A DNA stretch of 64,000 nt from positions 124,001-188,000 of the forward strand of contig CAKSJY010000001.1 in the NCBI GenBank assembly GCA_934464585.1, in the 5' to 3' direction. Of the stretch, positions 16,728 through 25,888 are shown piece by piece; position 1 is the stretch's first letter, and every line of letters begins with the position of its first letter. This stretch comes from an uncultured Eubacteriales bacterium (GTDB lineage: Bacteria; Bacillota; Clostridia; Oscillospirales; Acutalibacteraceae). The notes under the pieces were generated by a model. That model had not been told where the DNA came from. It did not search any database and worked only from the letters and a program-made list of their open reading frames with translations. The position numbers were made by a program, and so were the translations under genes.

Positions 16728-17027
16728 ACCTGCTATGCGGGTGCATATTGGAGGTTATACAAAAAATCTCCTAAAGAGTACAAGGAAAGGGAATTTTAAT
16801 GGCTAATAGCACAAATAGTTTGTCACATACAAGATGGTTATGCAAGTACCATGTTGTAATAGTGCCTAAATATCGAAGAAATGTAATATATAATCAACAA
16901 AGAAAAGACTTGGAGAAAGCAGATATTGCGTTAGATAAATTAAGCGTAAAAGAATGTGTAAAGCCAAAGAGGCAAAGACTTTAAGGCTTGAACGAAGAGA
17001 AAGCCCGCGCCTTGAGACGTGGGTCAG
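16728..17027 (+). mobile_element. Internally deleted IS200/IS605-family element
   Basis: At the left a small hairpin with 7 pairs, CACCTGC-TAT-GCGGGTG (16728-16744), resembles a subterminal IS200/IS605 recognition hairpin. An open frame at 16799-16984 encodes the first ~37 residues of a Y1 transposase (SLSHTRWLCKYHVVIVPKYR) and then unrelated sequence to TAA. The HUH and tyrosine motifs are missing. At 17002-17027 CCCGCG..CGTGGG with CTTGAGACGTGGGTCAG resembles the right end of IS605 elements, which overlaps the tnpB guide-RNA region. The middle of tnpA and most or all of any tnpB are gone, so the element cannot move by itself. Confidence 0.6.
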
Positions 17028-17762
17028 TAATCTGGGCTTATAGCCCTTGTGCAAACTACCCGTTTGACCTGTGGTTATGATTACTATAAAGCATTTTTGT
17101 ATGTATAACCTCTGCCGGTTTATTCTCTACCCGTTATCAGTTGAATAAACCCCTCTATTGCACTGCACAGTTTCAGGTGGCAGATAACAACGTGGATTGC
17201 CGGGGATTTTCTTTTGAATACGATAACCTACCGTCCCTTGTGGATCAAAATCTGTAAATTATTGAAAGCGTAAGTCATACTTGGTTTCAATGTGTAATTA
17301 GGATTCTGTTTAGCAAAAGGCTTTAAAGCCTTTGTCTCAATCTCAAGTACACGTTCGCTGTTTCTATATCAGTTGAAGGACGCTGCTGATATAACGGATA
17401 AATTGCAAAGCCCTTTTGCGATACAGGAGAGAAGCTCAATATACTCGTTAGGTTCGTTATAAAATTTCATAAATACTACCATGTGGCTGTTTATTTATCA
17501 ATATTATAATGAGTTTCCTTACAAATAGAAAGAGCCATCCTCTGTAAAATTCCAAAATAGGCAATTGACACTTTTGAAAATGTGTTAAAATTGTACTTTA
17601 ATATATGGTAGTATAATGATGCGGGATTTGATATACACCGTGAGGAAAAACCATGATTGTCGACACCGAATCTACCAATTAGCGGTTATATTAAATCAAA
17701 AAGTCATATTGGAACCGCAAATAATTTTCAAGTGACAAAAGTCACGGAAAGGAGTCAACCAA
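17028..17762. other. Intergenic decayed DNA upstream of the surface protein
   Basis: No intact gene. On the minus strand 17482-17228 reads as a broken gene (next entry). A weak promoter for the following gene is possible (TTGTAC 17591 and TATAAT 17612-17617, only 15 bases apart), with a leader of about 140 bases. The strong ribosome site AAAGGAG lies just before the ATG at 17763. The rest shows no clear structure. Confidence 0.4.
17228..17482 (-). pseudogene. Remnant of an unidentified gene
   Basis: From ATG 17482 the frame reads MKFYNEPNEYIELLSCIAKG (from the second ATG, 17470) and stops at TGA 17371-17369. It then continues in frame for about 46 codons, ending LQILIHKGR at TAG 17230-17228. 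The two parts look like ordinary protein sequence, but I do not recognise a family. It may belong to the mobile DNA around it. It could also be chance coding potential. Confidence 0.3.
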
Positions 17763-20411
17763 ATGAAAACGAAACCCTTAAAAACAAAACTGATGGCATT
17801 TCTGCTCGCGTTGTGCATGGTGCTGTCGCTGGTGCCGATTTCGGCATTTGCGGCTGAGTTGGATTTTCTTCCACAAGGAGTAAAGGTATATAAATCCTAC
17901 AAGAACACATACCACACAAAACTCAATGTAACCGCCAATGTTTCTGTTGAAGATTCAGATGGTGCGGTGGTTGAAACTACACAAGTAAGTAAAAGCAGTG
18001 AGGATTTTATTAAAGGAAATCTAAGTGATGAAGCAGTGCAGATCGTACTTACCGATCTCTTTGCCGAGATTGAAACACCGTATAAAGCAAAGGGAACCGT
18101 TACAATCGGAGACGGGAACGGGCAAATGGCTTTTGACCATTTTGAGAGTGCAACACTTTACACTTTTACTCCCACATCTGGGAATGCAGTTGATTTTAAA
18201 TCAGATTTAGAAGCAGTAAAGCAGTATTTCAATGAGCACCCGGATGCAGCAGGCACTTTTACTGAATTTTTGGATGTTCATGAATATCAGAAATATGGGT
18301 ACACCTATGACCTTACCGTGCAGGAAGCCAGTCAGTCGACAAGCACTATCACCAAAGCCGCTATCGAGGATGTAAAATTCGATTATCAGCCTGGCGATGC
18401 CCCTCAGGCAACGGCACAGGTGGCGGTTGCCGATGCAGATAAATACGAGATAGCTTATGAATGCTGGCAGCAGTTTGAAAACAGCAATCCTGTTGCTGCA
18501 TGGTATTCGGATAACAGCTCACACGGTTCTTTGCCAACCATTGCTAAATTCGAAAGCGGAAAGAGCTATGTGTATTCCATTATGCTGAATCCGAAAGACG
18601 GATATTCCTTCAGCAGCGAAACCGTCGTTACCGTGAACGGGGAAAAAGTTTCGGCACCCTTCGTCGGCGGTTCTATGTATGTCCCCGCCATTAAAACGAT
18701 TACTCCGTCCAAACAGAGCAGTACTATCACCGTCGCCGCTGTTGAGAATGTGAAGTTTGACTATAAGCACGGTGAAAACCCGCAGGCTACGGCCACGGTA
18801 GCCGCAGATCAGGATAAATATGATATTACCTATGAATCTTGGGAAAAAATGGAAAATACTGACGAGAGTACCATCGAAGCCGTGGCATACTGGTATTCTG
18901 AAGATAGCTGGTATAATGACGAACAGGTGCGCCTTACCGCCTTTGATAAGGACGGAATGTATCAGTATTATGTGCGGCTGAAAGCCAAGGACGGTTGTAC
19001 TTTCAGCGACAGCCTTTCTGTGGAGAATATTACGCTGAACGGCAAGAGCCTGCCTGAAGGCTCCGGTGTCATAGTTCTGGATGAGGGCAAATCCTGTCTC
19101 ATAATCTACGGCATGACCGTGCACACCATTCGGTCCGTTGAGGAAATCAGGTTTAATGGTCCTACCATCGACGCTATAAGCGGCGACGAGCCGAGATTTA
19201 CCGGGAATTCCAACTCTGCCTACTATGATGTGGAGTATCAGAAATGGGAGGATAAAGACAACCGCCGCATTGGAGTTAACTCCGATGAAAGCAAAAATGG
19301 AAGCTATGATCAGGTCATCACAAGCTTTGAATATGGCAAGACATATATCTACGGAGTGTCTTTCAATATCGCCGACTTGGGCCTGGAGTTAGGCTACCGT
19401 TTCGACGAGAATACGAAGTTCTATATCAATGATGAGGAGATCACTCTGAATTCCGACCAGGTGCAGGTGTATGACGGCGGTATGTCCATTCAGTTCAAGG
19501 ATGTTCTATCCATGACACCGGAAGCGCCGTGGCAGAAGATCGATGTGGTGGAGATTGAGGGTGCCACCATTACTTTCAAGGACGGTGATAAGCCCGTCTT
19601 TACCGGAAAAACCCCCGAAAACGCTCCGTATATTTACCAGTTTGAATGTTGGGAAACTAAGGACGGAGCAGGTGTGAACTCCGCCGAATTCTTTGATAAT
19701 GCCTACGAAAAGCATATCACCGCTTTTCATAGTGGCGAAACCTATCAATACATTTTATATATGAAGGCAGAACACGGCTATTACTTTACCGACGACACCA
19801 AGATAAAGATTAATGGTACTCTCTATAGCTACAGACTCGTTAACATTGATCCGGACTACGATTCTAGCGGAAAGATGTACACTTTTTGGGCCTACACCGA
19901 CCTTACTATGATGCCCAAGGCATCCGATACAACGCCTGAATACAAAATCATCGAGGGTGCAAATAACACTTGGACGCAGAACAGTGACGGAACACTGACT
20001 TTTCGTGCAAATGGTGATTTCTCAAAGTTTACCGGTGTTAAGGTGGACGGTACGCTCATTACGGCGGATAAGTACACCGCTTCTTCCGGTTCTACAGTTA
20101 TCACGCTGAAAAAGGATTATCTTGACACACTCTCCGTTGGTAATCATATCCTAACCGTCATCTACATTGACGGCGAGTGCAGCACAGAATTTGAAATTAA
20201 GGTAGCAAACACCACTCCGGGTACTAACGATTCCGGCAGTAATCCAGGAGGCACTACACCGAGCGAGGATAAACCGAATACAGATACAATGGCAATCCCG
20301 CAAACCGGTGACACAAGCAATATGTTCTTGTGGTTCACTCTGCTATTTATCAGCGGTGGTGCAACTATTGGCACAACGGTTATAAACAGAAAGAAAAAAT
20401 ACAACAGATAA
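17763..20411 (+). CDS. Sortase-anchored repeat surface protein
   Basis: The 882-residue protein has a classic signal peptide (KLMAFLLALCMVLSLVPISA, cleavage near residue 30) and a C-terminal cell-wall sorting signal: IPQTGD, a hydrophobic helix and NRKKKYNR. Between them lie an N-terminal domain (~30-190) and four divergent repeats of about 100 residues (near 196, 318, 458 and 594). The repeats share a DVKFDY..GD.PQAT-like opening and a GY.F or G..F motif near a TVNG or KING strand. A further immunoglobulin-like domain (about 720-815) and a Gly/Ser/Pro linker follow. No sortase gene is in the window. Its base composition is higher than its neighbours: 50% GC in line 19561 against 30% in line 37021. 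Together with the flanking IS remnants this points to transfer. Confidence 0.85.
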   Translation: MKTKPLKTKLMAFLLALCMVLSLVPISAFAAELDFLPQGVKVYKSYKNTYHTKLNVTANVSVEDSDGAVVETTQVSKSSEDFIKGNLSDEAVQIVLTDLFAEIETPYKAKGTVTIGDGNGQMAFDHFESATLYTFTPTSGNAVDFKSDLEAVKQYFNEHPDAAGTFTEFLDVHEYQKYGYTYDLTVQEASQSTSTITKAAIEDVKFDYQPGDAPQATAQVAVADADKYEIAYECWQQFENSNPVAAWYSDNSSHGSLPTIAKFESGKSYVYSIMLNPKDGYSFSSETVVTVNGEKVSAPFVGGSMYVPAIKTITPSKQSSTITVAAVENVKFDYKHGENPQATATVAADQDKYDITYESWEKMENTDESTIEAVAYWYSEDSWYNDEQVRLTAFDKDGMYQYYVRLKAKDGCTFSDSLSVENITLNGKSLPEGSGVIVLDEGKSCLIIYGMTVHTIRSVEEIRFNGPTIDAISGDEPRFTGNSNSAYYDVEYQKWEDKDNRRIGVNSDESKNGSYDQVITSFEYGKTYIYGVSFNIADLGLELGYRFDENTKFYINDEEITLNSDQVQVYDGGMSIQFKDVLSMTPEAPWQKIDVVEIEGATITFKDGDKPVFTGKTPENAPYIYQFECWETKDGAGVNSAEFFDNAYEKHITAFHSGETYQYILYMKAEHGYYFTDDTKIKINGTLYSYRLVNIDPDYDSSGKMYTFWAYTDLTMMPKASDTTPEYKIIEGANNTWTQNSDGTLTFRANGDFSKFTGVKVDGTLITADKYTASSGSTVITLKKDYLDTLSVGNHILTVIYIDGECSTEFEIKVANTTPGTNDSGSNPGGTTPSEDKPNTDTMAIPQTGDTSNMFLWFTLLFISGGATIGTTVINRKKKYNR

Positions 20412-20431
20412 CAGTATCTGTTGTATCTATA

Positions 20432-20466
20432 CGGCGGCTATCGAAAACGGTAGCTGCCGTTATTGT
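20432..20466 (+). terminator. Probable terminator of the surface-protein gene
   Basis: CGGCGGCTA (from 20432) pairs with TAGCTGCCG (to 20459), with one G-U pair and a 10-base loop, followed by TTATTGTAT. Confidence 0.55.
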
Positions 20467-20531
20467 ATATAGAAAACCACGCGATAGTCGCGTGGTTCAA
20501 AAAAGCTTAAGCGGTGAGGAGGAAAGAAAAA

Positions 20532-20594
20532 CTCCTAATGTGTTAGAATAAGGAGGTAGCCTGTCAGATACAACCGAAGAAACACATTAGGAGG
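20532..20594 (+). promoter_or_regulatory. Long hairpin that would hide the IS200 tnpA ribosome site
   Basis: CTCCTAATGTGTT (20532-20544) is the exact reverse complement of AACACATTAGGAG (20581-20593). The second arm includes the start of AGGAGG (20589-20594), the ribosome site of tnpA at 20603. IS200 of enterobacteria is known to occlude its tnpA ribosome site with a 5' leader stem-loop. A second hairpin, AACCACGCG..CGCGTGGTT, lies just upstream at about 20475-20497. Confidence 0.7.
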
Positions 20595-20602
20595 ACATTC
20601 AA

Positions 20603-21014
20603 ATGAATGGTAAAAATAGTTTAGCACACACGAAGTGGAATTGCAAATATCATATAGTATTTGCACCAAAATATAAGAGGAAGATATTTTATGGAGAGAA
20701 ACGATTAGAATAATAGAAGGAGAAGTATGTCCAGATCACATACATTTACTTTTAAGTATACCATCCAAAATGAGTATATCTGGATTTATGGGATATTTGA
20801 AAGGGAAGAGTAGCTTAATGATATTTCAAAAGTATGGGAATATAAAATTTGCATATAGAAACAGAGAAATTTGGTGCAAAGGGTATTATGTAGATACAAC
20901 AGGGAAAGATACGAAAGTAATAAAGAGGTACATAAAGAATCAATTAAAGGTAGATAGGGAAAGTGATCAATTGAGTATTTATGATCCAAGAGACCCGTTT
21001 ACGGGTAGCAAGTA
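20603..21014 (+). pseudogene. tnpA: IS200-family transposase TnpA with internal deletion
   Basis: The frame from ATG 20603 encodes NSLAHTKWNCKYHIVFAPKY, the start of Y1 transposases, and stops at TAA after GEKRLE. A second frame resumes at once with EGEVCPDHIHLLLSIPSKM, which holds the HUH motif (HIH), and continues to RYIKNQ, the region of the catalytic tyrosine, ending at TAA 21012-21014. About 25 codons between the two parts are missing and the frame is shifted, so no full enzyme can be made. GCCTGTCAG (20559) and CTGACAGGC (21028) form an inverted pair around it. Confidence 0.85.
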
Positions 21015-21614
21015 ACCGTATGCATGGCTGACAGGCCAACAAAAAGGGCATTTATGCCAAGCCAGTTGTATTAGGACTATGCCTGAAACTGAAATACCAT
21101 ATGCTATGCGTGGGAATATTTATTATTATGCTTGGCAGGATTAAGCAAAGCTAAAATCATAACGTAAAAACGATCTACTTCTCGGCTGTTTAACTTAATC
21201 TCATATTAATTTTGATCTAAAATTCTGAACTTAGAAATGTGTCTAATGTTCATTATTACAAACATTATAGTTGGCTCAAACCCGCATTAATAATGGGTTT
21301 CTTCAAGTCCCTATTAAATCAAGAGTCTCGTTACGCGTTTAGCGTTCGGGACTTATTTTTTTGTTTAAATCTATTTCTAATATTTCAATTATCTGTACTG
21401 CTTTAGGGTTCTTATATTACGGTTTGAGTTTCTAAATGTAATTCTGTAAGATGGTTTGTAAAGTTAGCATTAGTATTGAATTTTTAATTTGAAATATAGT
21501 TGGCAGATTTAAAATTGTAATTAAATAAGTAAATTATTATTGATTAATTGGAAATTTATGTGTTATTATAAAATAGATTTGAATTTGATTAATAATGAGT
21601 AGGAAGAAAATAAA
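21015..21614. other. Gene-free stretch after the IS200 remnant
   Basis: TGCTATGCG at 21102-21110 repeats the motif at 16731-16739 inside the first IS remnant and may mark another element end. A small hairpin AACCC..GGGTT lies near 21282-21300. AAGTCCC (21305-21311) pairs with GGGACTT (21348-21354) before a T run (to 21362), so some transcript ends here. The last 250 bases are AT-rich with no clear feature; AGGAAGAAA precedes the next ATG. Confidence 0.4.
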
Positions 21615-22292
21615 ATGATTAAAAAGTTAAATGTGAAATATGCTAAGATGATTTGTTTATTATTATCTTTTGTTATGTTATCTATGCTTTTTGGATGTTC
21701 TATGGGACATGATGATAATGAAAATGTGTATAATAACAATTCAAAAATAGCCTTTCGGAATAATTGCTCAGCAAAAGGTCAGAGTAATAAAATTAGTGAT
21801 GATGAAAAATCCTTTTATAGCCATATATGGCATTTAAATGGATGCTTTCAGGTAGCTGAAGCCGATATAAAGGATAAGTGCGATGTAGAAATGTGTTTTT
21901 CCGGGGAGATAAAGTCGGGTAAGGCAAAGATAGTGTTAGTTAAACCAAATAATAAAGTCGAAATATTAAAAGAGGTTGTTGCAGGTCAGGATAATTCCTA
22001 CTCTTGCAATTTGAATGTGTCTTGTGATGTTGGGCTTAATAAAATAAAGTTTGTTGGAAAAAATTACAGGGGAAACTTTGAGTTATCTCAAAAAGATGAA
22101 AAGGTATTTGATTACATAGGTAGTCTATTTGATAAAAATTTTCCATTTGGCGATGACTCTGAGGAGAATTCTTCATCTGAATGGGATAAGTACTTTACTC
22201 TTGACCCTGATGATGAAGAATATGGGTTTAATTTTGATAAAAATTTCCCATTTAAATCAGATGGAAACTCGTTGTTTGATCAGGAAGCCTAA
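21615..22292 (+). CDS. Small acidic lipoprotein, unknown function
   Basis: The protein has 225 residues with AGGAAG upstream of ATG 21615. A signal helix ends in a good lipobox, MLFGC (Cys28), so it should be lipid-anchored on the outer face of the membrane. A central domain of about 100 residues follows (VEMCFSGEIKSGKAKIVLVK, then NKIKFVGKNYRGNFELS), with beta-strand character. The acidic C-terminal tail contains FDKNFPF twice (about 170 and 210). I do not recognise the family. It stands alone with its own terminator. Confidence 0.65.
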   Translation: MIKKLNVKYAKMICLLLSFVMLSMLFGCSMGHDDNENVYNNNSKIAFRNNCSAKGQSNKISDDEKSFYSHIWHLNGCFQVAEADIKDKCDVEMCFSGEIKSGKAKIVLVKPNNKVEILKEVVAGQDNSYSCNLNVSCDVGLNKIKFVGKNYRGNFELSQKDEKVFDYIGSLFDKNFPFGDDSEENSSSEWDKYFTLDPDDEEYGFNFDKNFPFKSDGNSLFDQEA

Positions 22293-22370
22293 TTAAGAAG
22301 TTATATGTTGATTTATCAATCATTGTAGGCTTATATATAATCGGTTATTATTATGTTGTGACATTAAGAT

Positions 22371-22416
22371 AAGGGTCAACACATGGAAGATTTCATGTTG
22401 TTGGCCTTTCCTTTTT
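22371..22416 (+). terminator. Terminator after the small lipoprotein
   Basis: AAGGGTCAACACATGGA can fold back on TTTCATGTTGTTGGCCTTT (imperfect, several G-U pairs), followed by TTTTT at 22412-22416. The rest of the 22293-22715 gap is AT-rich and holds only the palindromic promoter region described next. Confidence 0.6.
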
Positions 22417-22651
22417 AATTAAATTCTCATGGTATTCATTGTAGTTGTATATTTGCATATATATACAGGCATAATAAAATAATTTTTGTGAAGTTAAGTG
22501 TTGCTTGTTTTAAAATATGTAAACTATACATAAAAATTATCGTGATTCGTGTAATTAATTATAAGCTCAAGTGGCAAAGTGTATATATTTTTAGGTTTAG
22601 GCCAATTAATATTTTTATGCAGTGTATTGTAAAATTAAGTTAATAATGTGA

Positions 22652-22681
22652 TATAATATTATACAATACAGTATTGTATAA
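22652..22681 (+). promoter_or_regulatory. Promoter -10 with an adjoining 23-base perfect palindrome
   Basis: TATAAT at 22652-22657 (possible -35 TTGTAA at 22627, 19-base spacer) is followed at once by TTATACAATAC (22659-22669), A, and GTATTGTATAA (22671-22681). The arms are 11 bases and exact. The position around the expected start site suggests an operator; the regulator is unknown. Confidence 0.55.
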
Positions 22682-22715
22682 TTTAAATATTAGAAAAGTA
22701 AAGGGAGAAATAGGA

Positions 22716-23342
22716 ATGAAAAAAATTTGTAAAAAGACTTTATCTTTATTTGTGACCTTGGCATTATTGGCGACATGTATTATAGGATTGGGAATTAATT
22801 CAAACGCAGCAAGCCTAAGATTTGCTGAAAATGAAACTGAATTAAGAGAAGCAATAGAGACAAGCACATATATGGACACTATAAAAATTACACAAGATAT
22901 TATTTTAGATGGCGGTTTAGATTTACATCAAAGTGTAATGTTAGATCTTGGTGGTCATGAAGTCAGATTTACAAATTCTGCAGACGGTTTAAAGGTAGAT
23001 GTTGGATCATCTGGTAATGTTTGCGTAACAAACGGAACTATTGTAGGAGCTAAAAGTTCAAATGCTGCTATTACTGTTGTAACAGGATATTTTAGCGCTA
23101 TAGATATGCGTGTAATAGGTGGGGATTGTACATTTGTTCAATCTAAGGCATATGGTAATGCACTTTACTGTAGTGCAAAAAATACTACAATGATTTTTAG
23201 TGGAGTAGATTTCTACGCCGGACATGGATATAGGGTAAACAATGAAAGAACCGGCAAAGCAATATATTTGAAAAGCAAGGGTTGTAAAATATACTGCTTA
23301 AATAAAGGATACACAACAACGGACGCAATTCCACAAAATTAA
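22716..23342 (+). CDS. Secreted beta-helix-like protein
   Basis: The protein has 208 residues from ATG 22716, with AAAGGGAG upstream; an earlier in-frame ATG at 22674 lies inside the palindrome. A Sec signal peptide ends near NSNAAS (about residue 33). The mature part reads ELREAI..IKITQDIIL.., LDLGGHEVRF, VTNGTIVGA and MRVIGG, the short strand-turn rungs of a pectate-lyase-type right-handed beta-helix. It has no anchor, so it is probably released or wall-bound. No catalytic residues can be assigned. It resembles the protein at 60690 in layout. Confidence 0.65.
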   Translation: MKKICKKTLSLFVTLALLATCIIGLGINSNAASLRFAENETELREAIETSTYMDTIKITQDIILDGGLDLHQSVMLDLGGHEVRFTNSADGLKVDVGSSGNVCVTNGTIVGAKSSNAAITVVTGYFSAIDMRVIGGDCTFVQSKAYGNALYCSAKNTTMIFSGVDFYAGHGYRVNNERTGKAIYLKSKGCKIYCLNKGYTTTDAIPQN

Positions 23343-23348
23343 CCAAAG

Positions 23349-23386
23349 AGATCCTACCTTGATTAAGTTTAAGGTAGGATCTTTTT
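23349..23386 (+). terminator. Terminator of the secreted beta-helix gene
   Basis: AGATCCTACCTT (23349-23360) pairs with AAGGTAGGATCT (23371-23382) followed by a T run. Confidence 0.9.
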
Positions 23387-23718
23387 GTAGAAAGGTATAA
23401 AACGTTCATATAAATTTTTATTATTAATTGTTAGAGGCTGTCATCACTACATCAAATATGCTACAAATAGTTAAATATGGGGAAAATAGAGTTGCTAATT
23501 ATAGGTTGTTTGTATGATGCTATTATAGCGATAGATGGGTACTATATTATTCCATATTAGTTTGCAGAGAGATATTTAGAATTTAAGTGTAGTTAGGAGC
23601 TCTTTAGGTGGATATTTAGGCATTATATATTTAAGTAACTTTCTCTCTATATAATAATAAAATAGTAATAGAGCGCCCCCCTTGCATTGTTAATTTTCTA
23701 AGCAAGAGGGATTATATG
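23387..23718. other. Gene-free stretch with a weak minus-strand hairpin
   Basis: AT-rich DNA without a convincing gene. CCCTCTTGC on the minus strand (near 23701-23709) can pair with GCAAGGGGG (near 23677-23685), a possible terminator of the phosphatase gene, although its T tail is poor. Nothing else is seen. Confidence 0.4.
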
Positions 23719-25791
23719 TTAATTTATATTTCCGTGGTAATCTATTGCTAACATAGTCATATCATCGGATTGTTCAGAGTTTTCGGTAAATTGTTTAACA
23801 GAATTTTGAACGTGCTCTAAAATATCATATACGGTTGATGTGGAACCAAGAAAGCCATCGTTTAAACAATTTATTAGACGTTTGTTGGAAAAGAACTCAT
23901 TTTTGCTGTTTAAAGCCTCTGTGATTCCGTCAGTGTATAGGAAAATTTTATCTCCGGGATGGAGGGTTAAGGTTTCATTAGAATAATGAAAGCTTCTTAC
24001 TCCAGCTAAAACAAAGTTTGACTTAAGATTTAGCCAATCAAAACTCTTATCTGCTCTATATATCAGTGGTAAATTATGCCCTGCATTTGAAATAGTGATT
24101 TCTCCGGTTTTAATATTAAGTATTCCGACTATAGCGGTAACAAACATATTAGCATTATTATCCTCACATAAATTGTTATTTACGGTTTCGAGTATATCTT
24201 TTGGAGATAATCCACGTTGGGCTTGACTTTTGATAAGTGTTTTAGTTGTAACCATAAATAATGCGGCAGGGATACCCTTATCTGAAACGTCGGCTATTAC
24301 AAATGCCAACATATCATTGTCGACTATAAAGAAATCATAAAAATCTCCACCGACTGCCTTTGCAGATTTAGCACTTGCAAATAAGTCAATTTCCTTTATA
24401 TCAGGGAACGGAGGAAAAACACTTGGAAGCATTGAATTTTGAATTTTTTTTGCAATGTTAAGTTCAGTACGTATTTTGTTTTTCTGGGCTGTTACTTCTT
24501 CTAGTGTTTTCATTTGTGTTTTTAGGTTTACGGCCATTTCATTAAACTCGATAGATAATTCTTTGAGTTCATCGTTGGTATTAACATTAATATTAGTGTT
24601 TAAGTTACCGTCACCAATCTGTTGAGCGCCTTCCTTTATCTGATCTATTGGAGTGGTAATAGCCTTAGTAAACTTCTTGGAGACGAAACTCACTACTAAC
24701 ACTGTTGTTATTAGTATAACTGCATACCATATGAAAGTTAACAACATTTTATTCTCAACAATATTTAATAAGGTTACTCCGGACGAATCGATTATGGACT
24801 TAATATTGTTAGCAGGTTTTAGAATTTCATTATAATTTAACACAAGAATTAACTCCCATTGAGTGTTTTCAATCGGAGAATATCCAGTTAAATATCCCGA
24901 AGAAGAATAAACACCATTTTTATTTTCATTATTATTTATATTTTGAATAAGCGACGAATAAAATTCATCGTTTAAGTAATCAGATGGAGTCTTGCCTTCT
25001 TCAGACCCGAAGACGAAGTTACCACCCTTATCTATTACAAAGGAATATGTAATTATATCAGTATTAGACTTTATTATTTCAGGTGAAAAGTTACTTAGAA
25101 TAAAATCTTCAGCTAAGACACCTTTTAAATTATCATTTTCATCATATATAGGAATTGAACAAGTTATAACTGATTTGTTAGTAATTACATCGGTATATGG
25201 GTCAGACCAAACTAAGGATTTAGAATTTACAGCACCGGTGTACCAGGGCCTTTCGCGTTTATCGATACTTACAAAGGGTTCATTTCCAACATTATTATTG
25301 TTTGATATAATGATTCCGCTTTCTGATACATAGTAGATAGTTTTATCAGTGTTTTTTGTGATATTATAAATCACATCTTGTAAACTTTTGATATTGCTAT
25401 ATTCAATTAACACGTCAGATTTTTTGACTCCGGGTAATAAAGAGAAATAGATTTCTCCATATAAGGAATTAGAAATAGATTGTTTAGAGTACAAATCTGA
25501 GAGATAGTCGGATGTAAATTTTATTTCATAAGATATATCTGTAAATTTTGAGTTTACAGCTCGTCCTTGAGATGTCGCAATAACCTGTGCATATCCCAAG
25601 CTAATTTGCGAAACATCATCTATATTTTGCGAGTAAATAGAGTTCCCGTAGCTTTCATGTTCAGTGCTAAGACTATTTTTTAAATTATTGAGGTCGCTGA
25701 AATCGAAAATGCCAAGTGTAACTATTGCAAAAATGCTTATACATAATACAAATAGCAGTATTTTCTTGCGTATTTTCATTTGTATACTCAC
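23719..25791 (-). CDS. Membrane sensor phosphatase: Cache, HAMP and PP2C/SpoIIE domains
   Basis: The protein has about 690 residues; GTG 25791 and ATG 25779 are both possible starts. Order: membrane helix (about 9-30), extracellular double-Cache-like sensor (about 45-335, ISNNNNVGNEPFVSIDKRER), membrane helix (about 345-368), HAMP (about 370-422), coiled linker, then SpoIIE/RsbU-type PP2C phosphatase (about 455-690). The catalytic acidic motifs are present: VGGDFYDFF, IADVSDKGIPAALFM, TDGITEAL and SDDMTMLAI. Such enzymes dephosphorylate an anti-sigma-factor antagonist in response to an external ligand. No antagonist or anti-sigma gene is adjacent. Confidence 0.88.
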   Translation of the reverse strand: MSIQMKIRKKILLFVLCISIFAIVTLGIFDFSDLNNLKNSLSTEHESYGNSIYSQNIDDVSQISLGYAQVIATSQGRAVNSKFTDISYEIKFTSDYLSDLYSKQSISNSLYGEIYFSLLPGVKKSDVLIEYSNIKSLQDVIYNITKNTDKTIYYVSESGIIISNNNNVGNEPFVSIDKRERPWYTGAVNSKSLVWSDPYTDVITNKSVITCSIPIYDENDNLKGVLAEDFILSNFSPEIIKSNTDIITYSFVIDKGGNFVFGSEEGKTPSDYLNDEFYSSLIQNINNNENKNGVYSSSGYLTGYSPIENTQWELILVLNYNEILKPANNIKSIIDSSGVTLLNIVENKMLLTFIWYAVILITTVLVVSFVSKKFTKAITTPIDQIKEGAQQIGDGNLNTNINVNTNDELKELSIEFNEMAVNLKTQMKTLEEVTAQKNKIRTELNIAKKIQNSMLPSVFPPFPDIKEIDLFASAKSAKAVGGDFYDFFIVDNDMLAFVIADVSDKGIPAALFMVTTKTLIKSQAQRGLSPKDILETVNNNLCEDNNANMFVTAIVGILNIKTGEITISNAGHNLPLIYRADKSFDWLNLKSNFVLAGVRSFHYSNETLTLHPGDKIFLYTDGITEALNSKNEFFSNKRLINCLNDGFLGSTSTVYDILEHVQNSVKQFTENSEQSDDMTMLAIDYHGNIN

Positions 25792-25888
25792 AACACTCTC
25801 TTATTAATTGATTTACATAATTAAAAATATCCACTCTTAGAATACAATAAAAATATATTTAAGTCAACATTTCATACAAATAGGGAGA

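Noticed and set aside
18519..19124. 201-codon open frame on the minus strand inside the surface-protein gene
   Set aside because: It is a shadow of the plus-strand repeats, has no ribosome site and no signal or domain.
16728..21115. Composite transposon moved by two flanking IS200 copies
   Set aside because: The two transposase remnants differ clearly in sequence and both are broken; IS200-type elements do not normally move DNA as composites.
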